This document shows positions 35,726 through 52,874 of a stretch of 64,000 bases of DNA, piece after piece. Position 1 is the first letter of the stretch. Every line of letters begins with the position of its first letter. The position numbers and the translations under genes were made by a program. The notes under the pieces were generated by a model. That model did not search any database and had not been told where the DNA came from. It was given only the letters and a program-made list of their open reading frames with translations. Source of the DNA: Boletus sp. NGJ (Eukaryota; Basidiomycota; Agaricomycetes; Boletales; Boletaceae); assembly GCA_019096195.1 (NCBI GenBank), contig JAGTXK010000187.1, positions 620,001 through 684,000 on the forward strand. The letters are read 5' to 3'.

Positions 35726-38255
35726 CTCCCCCTCAAACAAGATAGGGTAGTCAAGTAGGAATCTAAAAAGAATGAATCTACCTGTAAACCTTTCAATAAA
35801 ATGAATATGTTCTGTATGCAGCATCATCTGCGCAGGTCCATGTGTGTGTCGCATCACACTGCGCTCGAGCTGTGCCCAAATAAGGCAAGTCGCGACTCGT
35901 AGTCGCTAGTGCGTGCGTGGTCGTCCTCGATCAACTCCTGCGGTGTCGTCCTCACAAATCGTGCCTCGGGAACGCTCCCCCGGCCTCTCTAGTCCATGTA
36001 CAATGTGTACAACGCACCCGACTCGACCGATTCAGCCTCGACGTGGTTGCTCGACTCGGCAAGTCGATCTCGCCCAACTGACTCTTCTAGGTCGTGATCT
36101 GAGTCGGCCTCGACGGCGTAGTGGGTTCAGGTGGCCAATGGGTCGTCTGGGACGCTGTGGAGGTGGTGTGGATGGCCCAGGTACGTGCGCCGTCTTGCGT
36201 TTGTACCGTCCGTGCTGACTCGCCTCGTCTGTAGCTAGCGATCGCGTTTCGACTCCTTTCGAGTCGTAGCGTGCGTTGCTCGTTGCGTCGCCCCTGCCGC
36301 CACCTATCCCATGTCTAAGGACTCCGTTGCGAACACTTTGGCGTCGCGTTTCGTCCTCTCCGCCTCTCATCGCCTCCTCCTTGTATGGTTGGCTTTCTAG
36401 CCCTGGATCTCGACATAGCGTGCTCGTTTTGACGACGCCCTCGATCCTGGTGCTCACGGGACCTATCCCATCATATTCGCCGCCTTCGACAACCTCATGG
36501 CGGTCCGGATTGGCCTCGACGACCTCCGACTCGACCCTCTCGCCCGAATCACCTCCTGGCCCTATATGTCGACATAGCGCGTTCGTTTCGAAAACGCGCT
36601 ACCCTCCGTGGCTCGTGGGACATTCAAGGGTGCTATGGGGGGCTTCAGGTATGTGCGCGTTGCCTCCCGGGTCATATACGGCACGTTTCGCCTTTGTGTG
36701 CATACCCGGTGAGTCCGACCGTTCCTCGTCGACATGCTCGTGTTCTGACGTCTCCGGTAGCTTCCCTAGCTTGTGGTCGACGTCCTCGACACCGTCTGGT
36801 GCTTTCGACGCATTCGTCTCGCAGCAGGTGAGCTCGATGGCTCTACTCGGCTATCTGCTCCACTCCCCTTCGAGCTCAGCGCTCGGGGTTCCGTCTCGTC
36901 GTAGTGCGGTGTCGTCCGGTGGCTCGGGGGGTTCAGGTATGTCCTCTGGGGCTTCTGGTAGGGTGTGCTGACGACCATGTTTAGTTCCTGTCGTCGAACA
37001 CTTCATCGCCCTTGCCCTCGCATCTTCTCCCTCGATCAACACATGTTGATGCGTCTCGGTCACCTCGACCCCGGTTGCTTCGTCTGCATGCACCACTAGT
37101 CGTGCGCTGTCACGTCGAGCTATTCGCACACTGCTGCCTTCACCGTGTGCATTTGCGCCGTGTCGTTGGTCTGTGCGCGTGTCGTTCGTATGTGGTGGCA
37201 TCTCGTCTGTGGGGTCAGGTCGTGGAGAGTGGGGTTGACTCGGGACTTCAGGTAAGTCTTCGTCGTCTCCTTTCGTTTCCTCACTGCGCTGATTGATCTC
37301 GTCAGCTGGACCTTTCTCCCCCTCGATAAGCGCTCCACCTGGCTTGACCCGGATGCGCGCGCGGTCTCTCGACTCGTTGCGTGGCTCGCTCGTTCGCGTA
37401 CGTGCGTCCTCCACCTCGTCGGGAGGTTCGGTGGGTTTGCCGGGTTGACGCGTCTCATTGCTGATCTCGCCCATTGCCTCTGCACACCGTGGCTCTCCCG
37501 GCATCTTCGACTTGACCGTCCCAGCCCTCAGCTCGCCACTTCGCCACCTCGCGCCCTCAGGCTTGTCGGGCGGTTCTGTGGACTCGTCTGGATGACGCTC
37601 GTCGTCGCCTGTCATGTCTGCAGGGTCTTCCGACGGTCTCGACTTGTTGGACTCATCTGGCTGGTGGTAGTAGTGCGATGTGCTCCGTGCACTCGCACCG
37701 GTCTTCGTCGGCCTGGTCATCTCGCGTGCAGTCAGCCCAGTGCTGCTGCCGCTCGACTGACCTGTGCACTCCCCCTCGAGCGGCATGCTCTGGGGTGCAT
37801 CTGGTGTCGAGGTGGTCTCGTCCTCGTTGTTGTCTGCTCCAGTGTCGTCGGTCGTTGCCTGACCATCTCGCTCCCCCGCGAGCGACGCGCTGTAGCTGGT
37901 TCGTGCGTTTGCGCCCATGGACACGTTCGCTATGGTCGTTGCAGCGGTCCCGTCCGTGAACGTCTCCGCTCGACCTTCTGGTTCGTCGTTGGTCGTTCGA
38001 GTTCTCTCGTCGACCTCCCTACCCTCTCGCTCGGCGTCCACTGCTCTCCGGCCCTCTCCATGCGATTCCTTGTCGCATAGCGTCCTCTGCGGCGTGACTG
38101 TCAACGCGTTGTCATGGTATTTGTGCGACTTCAAGCCCGCTGGCTCTACTGGCCCGGCACTTGTCGCGTTTGGGTTTGGTGTGTCAGCGGCTTTGTCGTC
38201 GGCCCGCTGACCTGATGGTGGGGTTTCCTGGGGCTGGACTGACATGCAACGGACC
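35726..38255 (-). mobile_element. GC-rich body of Copia-like element, hydrophilic ORF
   Basis: Markedly GC-rich against AT-rich flanks. The minus strand has one long open frame (36851-38245, 464 codons) and another at 36032-36457. Predicted sequence is almost devoid of hydrophobic residues and rich in Pro, Glu, Asp, Thr, Arg and Ser, with loose internal repeats (EPPDKPEGAR / EPPDEVEDAR, HVLIEGED / GGALIEGEK, IPEPPEPPDD). No protease, integrase, reverse transcriptase or RNase H motif is visible. It may be the acidic linker region of a Copia polyprotein expanded or shuffled after loss of pol (inference). Whether it is translated is unknown. Confidence 0.45.
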
Positions 38256-38771
38256 TCAGTGTCCTTGTTTGTTATCGTCCTGGCTGCTCACCGGGGTTGC
38301 GAGGCTTATGCCGCCAGTCTCCGAGTCGTTCGTGACTTCCCTGTCTGAACCTCTCACTGTGGCTGCCTTTTCGCCAACTCTCCCGCACGACTGCTGGCCT
38401 TCTTCGCGCCCTCGTTCGATTGTCACAATTGACGCTCTCGGCACCATTGTTCTTGGGTTCTTCCTGCGGGTCCTCCGACTCGGTTTCCGTGTGTCGTACT
38501 CATCTAGCACTGTTGTGGTGACGAGTTCTGGGGTGATTTCTTCACCTCGGAGGTCTGCTAGTCGAGTAATGTTGTAAATAGTCGATTGATATGACTGCGG
38601 GAGTGAGAACATTAGCTTGTCAGCAAAAAGCCAACTGCTAATTCTGAATGGGCCGTCGAATGATTCGAGTTCATCTCGAATACGATACATGTCGTCAAAG
38701 TGTTTGCGCACATCGTCATTCTCGTGACATTTCTTCTCATCCAATTTTCAGAGTGAGTTGAAATAGGACAT
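38256..38771 (-). pseudogene. Copia-type gag (UBN2-like) fragment
   Basis: Capsid-like gag of a Ty1/Copia element. Family-like blocks: DEKKCHENDDVRKHFDDMY, RIRDELESF and FADKLMFSLPQSYQST, the region that in Copia gag precedes the zinc knuckle. The likely ATG is at 38771, but the frame meets a TGA seven codons later and reopens, so the gene is broken or the start lies at 38744. The C-terminus is Arg-rich and no CCHC knuckle is visible. It sits 40 bp inside the primer-binding site, as expected for gag. Confidence 0.65.
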
Positions 38772-38799
38772 TGTGTGAGTGAACTTGGCTACTGAGTGC

Positions 38800-38813
38800 C
38801 AGGGCTCATAACC
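38800..38813 (-). promoter_or_regulatory. Primer-binding site, initiator tRNA-Met half-molecule type
   Basis: The minus strand reads GGTTATGAGCCCTG immediately after the LTR end. This is the exact complement of the anticodon arm of fungal initiator tRNA-Met, the internal priming site used by Copia-class elements with half-tRNA primers. Confidence 0.75.
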
Positions 38814-38935
38814 TGTGGAAGACTGTAGTCTTCAGTGTAGTCACTGAAGAGAAGACCTATGGTACGAAGGTTTCTAAGTACCGCGTGATTATGTAATCTG
38901 TGGCTGTACTACCACCCTCGTATGAATATCCAACA
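38814..38935 (-). mobile_element. 5' LTR of Copia-like element
   Basis: 122 bp on the minus strand, TGTTGGATATTC to CTTCCACA, followed directly by the primer-binding site. Near-identity of the first 50 bp with the segment starting at 35725 ties both to one element. Confidence 0.65.
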
Positions 38936-41900
38936 TCATGGTATTACTTCTGTCAAACTCGCGCATTCCCATGTCTGATGGGAGGGCCCCACCACCCTGC
39001 CACCTCCCAAAGCCTAAAGGGCAACCACAGGACGGCTTGATTGAAGATCTTAGACGAAGCCATTAGCCTATCCGTGGCAGACGAGTTCACGTATGATAGT
39101 CCGCGGGGATCCTGTTCCCCAAACAAGCAACCAGTGCTTGACGGCCGATACAATCGAGCTGTCGCGGACCATCCTTTCATCTCGGCTCTGCTAATTAATC
39201 CTCTTACAGTAATTTTGTTTTTCCATTTACCCCTGCAGGGTCAACAAGCTTTCGTTGGCCTCATTCAGATAACAGCATTTGGGAATGATCGTACGATCCA
39301 GACTGACATCATATTCACTGCTACAACACCGAACGTAACACAGCTTATTCCTATGAAAGCGTGTCCTTTACGAGTACTCTGTTCAGTGTACCCTTTATTC
39401 ACGTCTCTCGAATACTCGCCAGGAGACCCTGGTCGACCGGCCGATTGGGGTGGTTCGTCACACGGTGGAACAGACCTCGTACATACAACTCCGATAATCC
39501 GACGGGGGCATTTTGAAGGGGCCCCAAACGATGATCATGATATGTGATGACGCCATTCTCATTTAAGCTACAGGTCTGGAGACAGTGGGGGCAACGAAGC
39601 TCGTAAATCTTATATGACTGAGGTGCGTTTCATCTCAACCGAGGCCGTGTCGCACACACCGCTGATCGATTGGTCTAAGGGTTGGCATGTCGACAAGATC
39701 GTCGCTTTACCTCGCAAGTCGCCCGTCATCGAGCCTGACACCGAGACACAAAGCACAATAATCCATTCCGAACGCTTATCTCGGAATTCGCACGGCGGAG
39801 GTCTATTGACTTGTGTTACGTTTTGAAGGGGACACATGTATTGTGCGCGAAGATTTAACCTCGCTCGGTCGTGGTGGTATCGATGCAGGAGATAAAACGC
39901 AGCGTGATCGAGCCTGGATGGCTCAACGGTCAACGTCCGACTGCAAGACTTGTAGCCGATGTTCACAGATTGCCTAGTCTCTCGCGTTTCCTCCTCCCTT
40001 TGCCTTTCTACGACCTCCAAGAGGCGGTCGGTGAAGAGCCTGTCATTATCGTCGCCATAACGCGAGCCAACCAAAATCCCGTTTATGTCCCACTCGAAAT
40101 CACCAAAGCGCATGTCAGGGAACTGTCGTCGAAGCTTTATACACCGAACCAAACGTGAAAGTGCGGCAGCATGACAAAAAGAGCTAGGTCTCGTCCTATG
40201 AGAAATCTAGGATCCAGTTGTCCCCCCCTCCCCGTGGTTGAGTTCCTCCACCTCCCAGATCACGTAATTCGTGGGCTCGACTGCCGGGGAGTAAAGGACG
40301 ACCGAATCTATCTACACTCTGTCATACACCCCCACACTGAAAGCACTTGTCCGTGCTAGACATCAAGAAATGCCGGATTCCGTCGCGGTGGTCAGCGCCT
40401 CGGACGTCCGATTCCAACCTATGATTGAGGGCCTGATCATTCGTGTTTCTGAAGCGCTGTAGGGTTGCTCAGAAGTTAGACCAAAGGGAAGCCGACAGAG
40501 CGACAGGAACGGCGTTTGCCGGCTGAAGTAAAGACAAGCATAGCCACGAACAGGTTTAGATGGAGTCGTCACTGCGTCCCATCCTGTCCTAAAACTCCAG
40601 TGCTCGGCAAGAACGAGCGGGTGGATCTCTTGTCACGGGCATCCGGACCCAGTGCAACTGTTTCCTCTATACGATGGACGGCTGATGCTCGAGCGACATG
40701 GTTCCCCAGTCTGGCGTATGTCCGAGATATGTTGTGTCTACTAATCAGCGAAGTCCTCACATAATATGTATTTTCTTTCAGACCCTACCACCGACGATCG
40801 GTGCCCCGCGAAACGACTCCCGAGGATCGGTCAGTGGTTCGAACCAATGGAACCGAGTGATATGTATTCGACGGTGCTCCATATACTTGCCCCAACGCGC
40901 ATACCTTCGACGAAAGCTTGCTTGGAATATCCGAATGTGCGATCCTCGGCACCGTGGATTCAGAATCCCGTGGAGCGAGAGGATCGTCGCCGTCCAGACT
41001 GTAAGGTCACTGAACGAACAGCCTCCGGACGTCGCGCAGACAAGATGAAGAGATCTGGTCTCCACATGAAACACGTGAATCAATCATTACATTGGGCATA
41101 CTATTACCAGGAATTTTATGTGAGCTGGACGAATCATTGACCCCGTTCTTATCATGTCTGATGGGTGAATTGGTTACGGGAAATGAAAATTCAATGCACA
41201 CCATGAGGCGATGCCCAGCCTTTAGAAGCCGTTCGGTATGCTTATTGACTGCTGCACTGACCAGCGCCGAGCGGAATACGTAGCAGGCTATCAAGATAGA
41301 GCGAAACACCCGCTTTATAGGAAACGTTCGTCGCTTGGCACCTCGCCACGTCGAAACGTGAATCTCAGACATGTCCATTATAACTGTCTCACCGATCAGT
41401 ATGTCATTTTTCTAGCTAGCGAGGAATGACATGGACACTTGAAAGCTTGAAACTCGGTGTACGAAGGGTTGGACGTGATCGGGGCGCGTTAGGCAAATTG
41501 GATCCCCCCCCCTCCCCCGAGTCAGGCCTCCGATGTTCCGATGGAAGGAGCATTTGTCAAGTTTGCGATAATCCGGGGACTGGGTTGAGGTCTCCCGTGA
41601 TAACGTCCAGGACTCATTCGATTGCAGGCTAGTGCAGGTTGGTTTGGGGACATGCGAATGTCGGCCTTTCGAATGATCATCTCATCATTGTTGTTTGTCT
41701 GGGCTCGGCAGAAACGGTGCGAATGATTTGCGCCCCCTTGCTGCATCGCCTTCTCCATGGTAACAACCGGGACGGAGCGGCCAACGCTCTAACCCAATCC
41801 GCGCGACTTTTGACAGCATGTCTCAAACGTTCAATCACTTTTTTTTCCCTTGAAACAGACATCCTGATGCCTGACCGAACCAGCCGGATGGGATCAGGCT

Positions 41901-42036
41901 GTGTAACACGTAACTCCTGCTCAATCTTGGTTGATGCTATAAGTATCCAGCCACATTTAATTGCTGAGCCTGCCTCATTGGTGATCTCACAGGACGTCTT
42001 CCCTCTCTCCGTTTTCCTTCCCAATAGACACTCACC
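38936..42036. other. Poorly coding stretch
   Basis: About 3.1 kb without an assembled gene. Open pieces on the plus strand at 39041-39547, 39560-39826 and 39871-40158 look protein-like but lie in different frames. The right end should hold the promoter of the phosphate transporter gene, with a CT-rich stretch just before its ATG. Confidence 0.35.
39871..40158 (+). pseudogene. Possible CHAT-domain protein fragment
   Basis: An open frame of about 95 codons reads LPLPFYDLQEAVGEEPVII and VYVPLEITKAHVRELSSKL, which recalls the start of the CHAT (caspase-like) domain in the many TPR-CHAT proteins of Agaricomycetes. No catalytic His/Cys part and no TPR repeats are found nearby, so if the reading is right this is only a relic. 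Weak evidence. Confidence 0.25.
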
Positions 42037-44465
42037 ATGACCAACGCCGCTCGTGAAAACCCTAATTCCACCCTCGAACTTTACGAGCAAGATGCAGACA
42101 ACAGGCCTCCGTTCATCCTGACCTTTGCAGAGATCAAGTTGTTGTCCATCACTGGGGTGAGTATCCCTACTTTTGACAAGGCTTCTGACAATATTAATAT
42201 TTCCCTTCCGCAGGTCGGGTTCTTCCTGGATGGTTTGTCTACCACTTTGTCATGATTGAGTATCCGTTCACCGAGCTCGAATCAGCCTATGACTTGTTTA
42301 TCATTAACGTACGCGCGACCTCACAGCTACACTGCAGGCCCTTGATCTCTCATTCTAGCCTGTTTCAACCATGTTACAATACAGGTTGTTCGGAGGAAAA
42401 AGTCTTCCAGCTAATCTCGCAGGTCTGTTAAAGGCTTCAGCGAACATCGGCAGTGTCATTGGTCAATTTGGTTTCGGTACGCACACAGACCAAATGTACT
42501 CCTTCGCACACACTTAGTATTTCATCTAGGATATCTTGCCGACGCTTTTGGCCGTCGAGCGGTTTGTGAGTGTTTCCGTTTCCCGGAACTGATGAAAGGC
42601 TGACCTGCCCAAGATGGGAAAGAACTGATGTTGATCATCGTGGCCACCATATTCTGTATCTCGTGTCCAACTAGTGCGTCCGCCCCGTATCCATTGAAAC
42701 ATTTAAATGAATTCCTTCCAAAGATGATCTTTCCCCGCGCGGGTCTCTGATCTACTTATCTATGTTCCGCATCCTTCTTGGTGTGGGCGTTGGAGGAGAC
42801 TACCCCATGTCTGCTTCAGTCACTAGTGACCGGGCTTCGATCCGTAAACGAGGCACGCTCCTAGCGTATATCTTCGCCAACCAGGGTTGGGGTAGCTTGG
42901 TTGGCAGCTTGGTTGTGCTCGTCGTTCTGGCGTGTTACAAACATGTTATGAATGATTTGGGTGAGACATCTAAGGTGGATGGAGGTAGGTGGCGTTTGTT
43001 GCACTATGACTCTGCATTGAGCTCATGTCCATCTCTCAGTATGGAGAATAGCCGTCGCTCTATCGCTTATCCCTGCTTTTGGCACGTTATACCAACGTTT
43101 GACACTCCCCGAGTCAAAACGTTTTGTCGAGGCACAACACATGAATGAAGATACCGAAAATCTGAAAGAAAAAAAGCTAGAACCCAGCGGGTCGGAGGAT
43201 GGCGTGGACGACAATCCACTCAAGAAAAAAGCTCATTTCAAGGGTAATCAGGTTCCTTGCTCACATGGTCGACGACTCACACGTCATCAGAATTCGTGGA
43301 GTACTTCTCTGAATGGCGTCATGCCAAAATTCTGATCGGAACATGTACTTGCTGGTTCCTGTTGGACATCGCGTGAGTTTTCGTTTCTATGGACGTAGGG
43401 TAATCAGTTGAAGAGATAATCAACCATAGGTTTTATGGCATCAACCTCAACCAAAATGTCGTGCTTCAGGAGATCGGATTGGCTGGTCAGACGGGTACGG
43501 CATGGGAGAAACTCTTCCAAATCTCCGTTGGAGGTATCATCATTACTGTGCTTGGATTCGTACCTGGTGGGTGTTCTGACGCTGCTTATTAGTGCGGTTC
43601 TGATTCGCAACTTTTTTTCTGGTTAGGTTACTATGTCACCGTAATGACTATCGAGAAGCTCGGCCGCAAGGTTATCCAATTCCAGGGATTCCTCATGGCA
43701 GCGCTATTCTGTAAGTTTTTTCCCGCCCGCTTGGTGTGACTCATCAACCGAATTGCACCACTATTAGTGGGCCTCTTGGCAGGCAATTTCCACACATTCA
43801 ACATCCCGTCATTCATAGTTTGCTTCACACTCCTGCAGGTGCGTCTGGGCATTTCATATCCCAAAATATGCACTGACCCTCCCGCCCAGTTCTTCTTCAA
43901 CTTTGGAGCTAACGCGTGAGTCGACCTGATGATCCATCTTATGTTGTCGGTGTCCACTCACACCGCCTTGCACAATGATTAGTACGACCTTCGTAAGTAC
44001 CTCCACTTCCGTCCCACGCGATTGACCCTGAATCGGATGGTGCTGGAGTGTTACCCCGCCGAAGTCTTTCCCACGAAATATCGTGCCTCTGCGCATGGTA
44101 TATCCGCTGCATGCGGAAAGGCGGGCGCGATCATTTCTGCGCTCGTGTTCAACACACTGACTGCTTCCATTGGGACGCCTGCCGTACTTTGGAGTAAGTC
44201 CTTTCGACCTCGCTCACTCCATGTGTGCGGTAATGCCGGTGTGCTCACATGTCTGTTCAACAGTCTTCTTCGCGTGCTGTATCCTTGGAGCCGGTGAGTA
44301 GCCCGTCGCATCTATCGTTCCTTCTTCTTGCTAGTTGGGTGGTCCCGTACTTACGACGTGGTATACACAGCCTTCACGCTCCTCCTCCCCGAGGTGGCAG
44401 GACGTGACCCAGACGCTGTGCTCGCTGCCGAGCTCGCGGAGAAACGTGCACGCAGAAGTGCATGA
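42037..44465 (+). CDS. Inorganic phosphate:H+ symporter, MFS (Pho84 type)
   Basis: High-affinity phosphate uptake carrier of the plasma membrane. Seventeen exons sum to 506 aa. Motifs: GFFLDGYDAYDLF-type start (here [13 protein letters not shown] after splicing), [18 protein letters not shown] (MFS loop 2-3), [19 protein letters not shown], the [11 protein letters not shown] block, [16 protein letters not shown] and [19 protein letters not shown]. About twelve hydrophobic helices with a charged central loop ([12 protein letters not shown]). Two exons are tiny (19 and 10 nt). The intron at 43993-44048 is read with acceptor CTGGAG, giving [12 protein letters not shown], which matches the length of Pho84 TTFIVPGECFPT; other acceptors do not. 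The first ATG follows a pyrimidine-rich leader. Confidence 0.95.
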
Positions 44466-45536
44466 GCGCCCATGCACTGTTCTACATCCAACTCCAACTC
44501 TATTTCCCATTTCCCATTTTCCTTTTGTAACCTTTTCCCGTCCCGTCGGAATAGTCTACCCTATGTATGGCAGGTCCATATCGTCACCGCTTCCTTCTAT
44601 CTGAATCCCCCCCTTGTGCCATTTGCCCTGATGCATATTATAATCACGGACGTGTTCCGGTCTCAGCCCAACGGCGCAGGCGTCATTCTGTCTCCGCACC
44701 ACGTCCACGTATACACCTCCCCGCGTTTCGTTGCCCAAAATGACCGCAGACAAACATATTAAACACCCCTTTTATTTATTCCATGCCTTTTTTTTTTTTT
44801 TTTTCTTGGTTCGGTCTCGGAGGACAATCCCCGAGTCCCGATGTGACAATATCAATGCACGTTCATCGTAATTGTCGGTTACTTGCGGTAGCGAGAGCCG
44901 CATCTGAATCAGTGCATGCAGATCGTATTCCGGATCATATCGACAGTGTGGAGGAACCCGGTCTCGGAGGATAAATTAACAGAGATCCCGTGTACTGTAA
45001 CGAGACGCACGTTTGTCGGGAAATCGAAAACGGACACGGACCAAAGTTGCCGCCGCATCATGAGCGCTTGCGGTGACAATAATGTATACAGCCCGTGACA
45101 GATTACAGTACGGTTCGAAGCTTCGCGGGCATTAGACTCCGCCGCCATCAATGACTTGAGGGGGCTCGAATCAAGCATACATGCGGTAAATGAGCGAGTG
45201 TGATGGTGAATTGAATTACCCTATCGTGTTAGACTTGTGTTTGCAAATGCGAGTACTTGTAAAAGGAAGGAAATATGAAACATATGGGTTAGAGGTGTAC
45301 GTTGATGCGGGGGTAGGCATGGTGTCGCAAGGAGGTACAGTGCGTAGAGACGTAGGGGGCATCGCAGGGAATGAGGGAGGTGCCGAGGTAACGCGGGCGA
45401 GAATAAGCACCGATAAGTGTGCAAGACTAGTACGAGATATCGCCAAAACGACCGCACGGTTAGACAAACAAGAGACACATATATACAAGAATGAATGAAT
45501 AAAACGCAACCAAGGACGAAAGATGAAAACCACAAT
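44466..45536. other. Convergent 3' gap
   Basis: About 1.07 kb between the 3' ends of the phosphate transporter and the minus-strand hypothetical gene. A T-run lies at 44789-44804. No coding or RNA signal supported. Confidence 0.55.
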
Positions 45537-46961
45537 CTATGCGCTCCGAGGGGGGCCCATGGCCCGGCGTGCAGGCTCGTCCCGTTCCGAAAAGACAGCT
45601 CCGGCACGGAGGCCATCTCTAGGAGCTAGGCGAGTTTTGGCTACCGTCTCTCTGCGCTCACGCCCCTCACGAATATTTTGCGGTTCCTCAGTCCCGACTA
45701 GGCGCGAAGAAACCTCGCAAGCAGCTTTCGGTGACACAGTCTCCGTCTCAGCATGGTCTGCAAGAGGAAGCTTCGTATGAGATACAGTCCTCGTGCCACT
45801 CTGTTCACCTTCCGAGGTCTTGGCATGGTCATCTTCCGACCGTTGAACTTTGGGACGTTTGACACCCTCTGTGGAAGTGCTTTCGCGACTACGATCCCGG
45901 GACTTTCGCTTTCCGGAAGAGAAGAACAATCGCTTTGGAGGACAAGCTTCGGCAGCTTCGTAATCAGGGTGATCGAGGGGCAATTTGGAGGCGGCGATTA
46001 CCTCTGGAGCAAGTCCATGCAGGGGATTGTGGAAAGTTGCCTTTTGCCCACGGCTGGAAGATGAAAAATGAAAAAAGGTTGTATGTCCATATGTGCGTAG
46101 TACTCACAAAACATATGTGATCGTCGGCTTTTCCTCGTATGTGGGAGTAGGCGTTCCTTCCCGAACCCGGGCTTCACCGACGACCTCTTCGTCAGCGTCG
46201 CTACTGTCCCATTCTGAGCGTAACTCGGCCTTTTCATTTGCCTCGATAAGGAAGGGGTTGTTCGGCGAATCACGCTTCGGCCAAATTTTGGTGACCTTGG
46301 GTTTCGTCGGAGTCTTGAACGCGCTGGCGGCGAGGGGCGATGGGGGACGAAGGAACAGTCTGCGCGGCGGAGTAACAGGAGCAGCAGAGCCTGTCAAAGA
46401 ACCGTCGCGTTCTACGGAAGCAGCGCGTGCAGGCTGGATCGACGGCAGCCTTCTCGATGGTGGCGGCGATACGGGGGCCTTTACGCGATAGTGGAGCATC
46501 GCAGGGGACGGCGAGTTCTCCTCCGTCTTGTCCGCCTGTGCCACCTTCCCCACCTGCTTCTCCCCATTCGACGAAGCACCCCGACCAGTCCAAAACGCGT
46601 TTTCGTCCTCCTGGTCGTGACCGGGGAGGACCCCAAGCGTGCGACGCTTTTTACGATCTGGGCTCTCGTCTTCAGAGTGCTCGTCAGCTTCGCTCACGCT
46701 CTTGTTGTTGCGATTTGTTTTAGCTCGTTTGATGCGTCCGGCGTAACCACCACCGAGGTCGTCGTCTAGCTCTGAGGCACTTTCACTGCCATCGGAATCA
46801 TGGTGAGACAAGGAGGAGCGCGCGCGAGATCGCGAGCGTTTGTGACGGGTACGTGGGGGGGTTGGGAGAGACGCGACAGATGCGGAACGTTTGAGGGGAC
46901 GCGAACGTTCGTCTGGGTCGCGTAGCGAATTGGACGAGTCGAGGATCTGATTCATCAACAT
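45537..46961 (-). CDS. Conserved charged hypothetical protein, probably nuclear
   Basis: Family not recognised. Two exons, 46108-46961 and 45537-46053, with a GT-AG intron 46054-46107, give 456 aa. The N-terminal half is rich in Ser, Arg, Asp and Glu with basic clusters (TRHKRSRSRARSS, GRIKRAKTNR, DRKKRRTLG) that look like nuclear localisation signals. The middle carries short Pro-directed segments (SPPPSRR, TPPRRLFLRPPSP, TPTKPKVTKIWPKRDSPNNP). A more conserved-looking core spans the splice: KPTITYVF joined to RGQKATFHNP and LPLDHPDYEAA. The tail is again charged. No catalytic motif is visible. The start is the first of two nearby ATGs (MLMNQ). An intrinsically disordered regulatory or chromatin-associated protein is the best guess. 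Confidence 0.7.
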
Positions 46962-51749
<4,788 letters not shown>

Positions 51750-52874
51750 CCGCGCAGATGGAGAGACTACCCTCGGATTGTGTACCTTACTTATATGTTT
51801 CCCGTCGAGGAAGGGAGAGGTAAGCAGGAGGGATTCCGGGCTCGTACGGGTGCTTATTCTGTTTTTTTTTTCACATACCTGCGTAGTTAGCTTTGAACTT
51901 TGAGCTCCTGGTCTTTGACAAGGTGAGGGGTCGGACAGGAATAAAGCAACCACTGAGTACCGAGCCGATCTTCCTACAAATTCAATCAATCAGGTCGGAC
52001 CGGAGTTCGAACTGTGATGCATTCCGAGTGCGTGCTGGAACGCGTTTGCTACTGCGTGCGTCGGTCATCGTGATCGTATAACGTTGCCTTGTCGTTGTAT
52101 CTAGCCGTTTATACATGCAATGTGATTTTACTGGTGCCAGTAACCAGCCCGTCTATAATACCAAGCCATCGATAGATTTTTCGACCATGTCATATGCGAA
52201 TAAAATAAGTGTTTATAGGATTCGCCCTACTATATCGTACCCACCTAGGCCGTGACTGGCTTGGAATCCCTTCTTTAGCCCGTCATGCCAATTGCTTTCA
52301 CCATTACGCAAAAGTAGTACGAGACCGCAACAATGCATTCGAGTCATGCATATCGGCATCGACGGTATTTCAAATATGTTTAAATTACGGAAATTCTAGG
52401 TTAGCCTTGAACCGAGCTTCTGTAGATACTGGATAGTGGTTTTAGGAGCTCGATGGATGCATTTTTCTGTTAAACTCTGGTTACTTTGCTATCTGGTAAC
52501 TTATCTAGGGGTGTGCTTCCTCTGCATTCCTTTACCTTGTCGAGAACCCAAACTCTAATCTGCACAACGCCAAATTGATCAGATAAAAAACAATGTTGCT
52601 CACAGGCCCACTTGGATTCGAAAATATAGTGATCCAACTCGGTAATATTTGCACGAGTCGATGCAATAATTCAGTTGACCAGAACTCCCATACGCCGCAC
52701 ATCACACTTGTAAACGATGGTTTTTATGTTCTAACTCACTCGAGGTATAATAAACGAGTGTATTAGAATAGCACCGAGAATCGGTACGAGACAGTTCTAT
52801 AGACGCGGTAGATGGACTTTCGACCGAGCAAAGCATTCGGTAATCACCAGTCTTTTCGACACTCAGCCCAGGAT
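51750..52874. other. Convergent 3' gap
   Basis: About 1.1 kb of AT-rich sequence between the monooxygenase and hydrophobin 3' ends. Nothing recognisable. Confidence 0.55.

Noticed and set aside
36276-36971. Plus-strand open frames across the GC-rich Copia-like block
   Set aside because: The gag, primer site and polypurine tract all put the element on the minus strand. The plus frames are Ser/Pro/Arg-rich shadows of the minus-strand hydrophilic ORF.
38800-38813. tRNA-Met anticodon-arm sequence as a possible tRNA gene
   Set aside because: Only 14 nt match and no acceptor, D or T arms surround it. Its place right next to an LTR end makes it a primer-binding site.
45190-45616. Open frames on both strands 3' of the hypothetical gene at 45537
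   Set aside because: They overlap its 3' end and untranslated region in other frames, and have no recognisable features.
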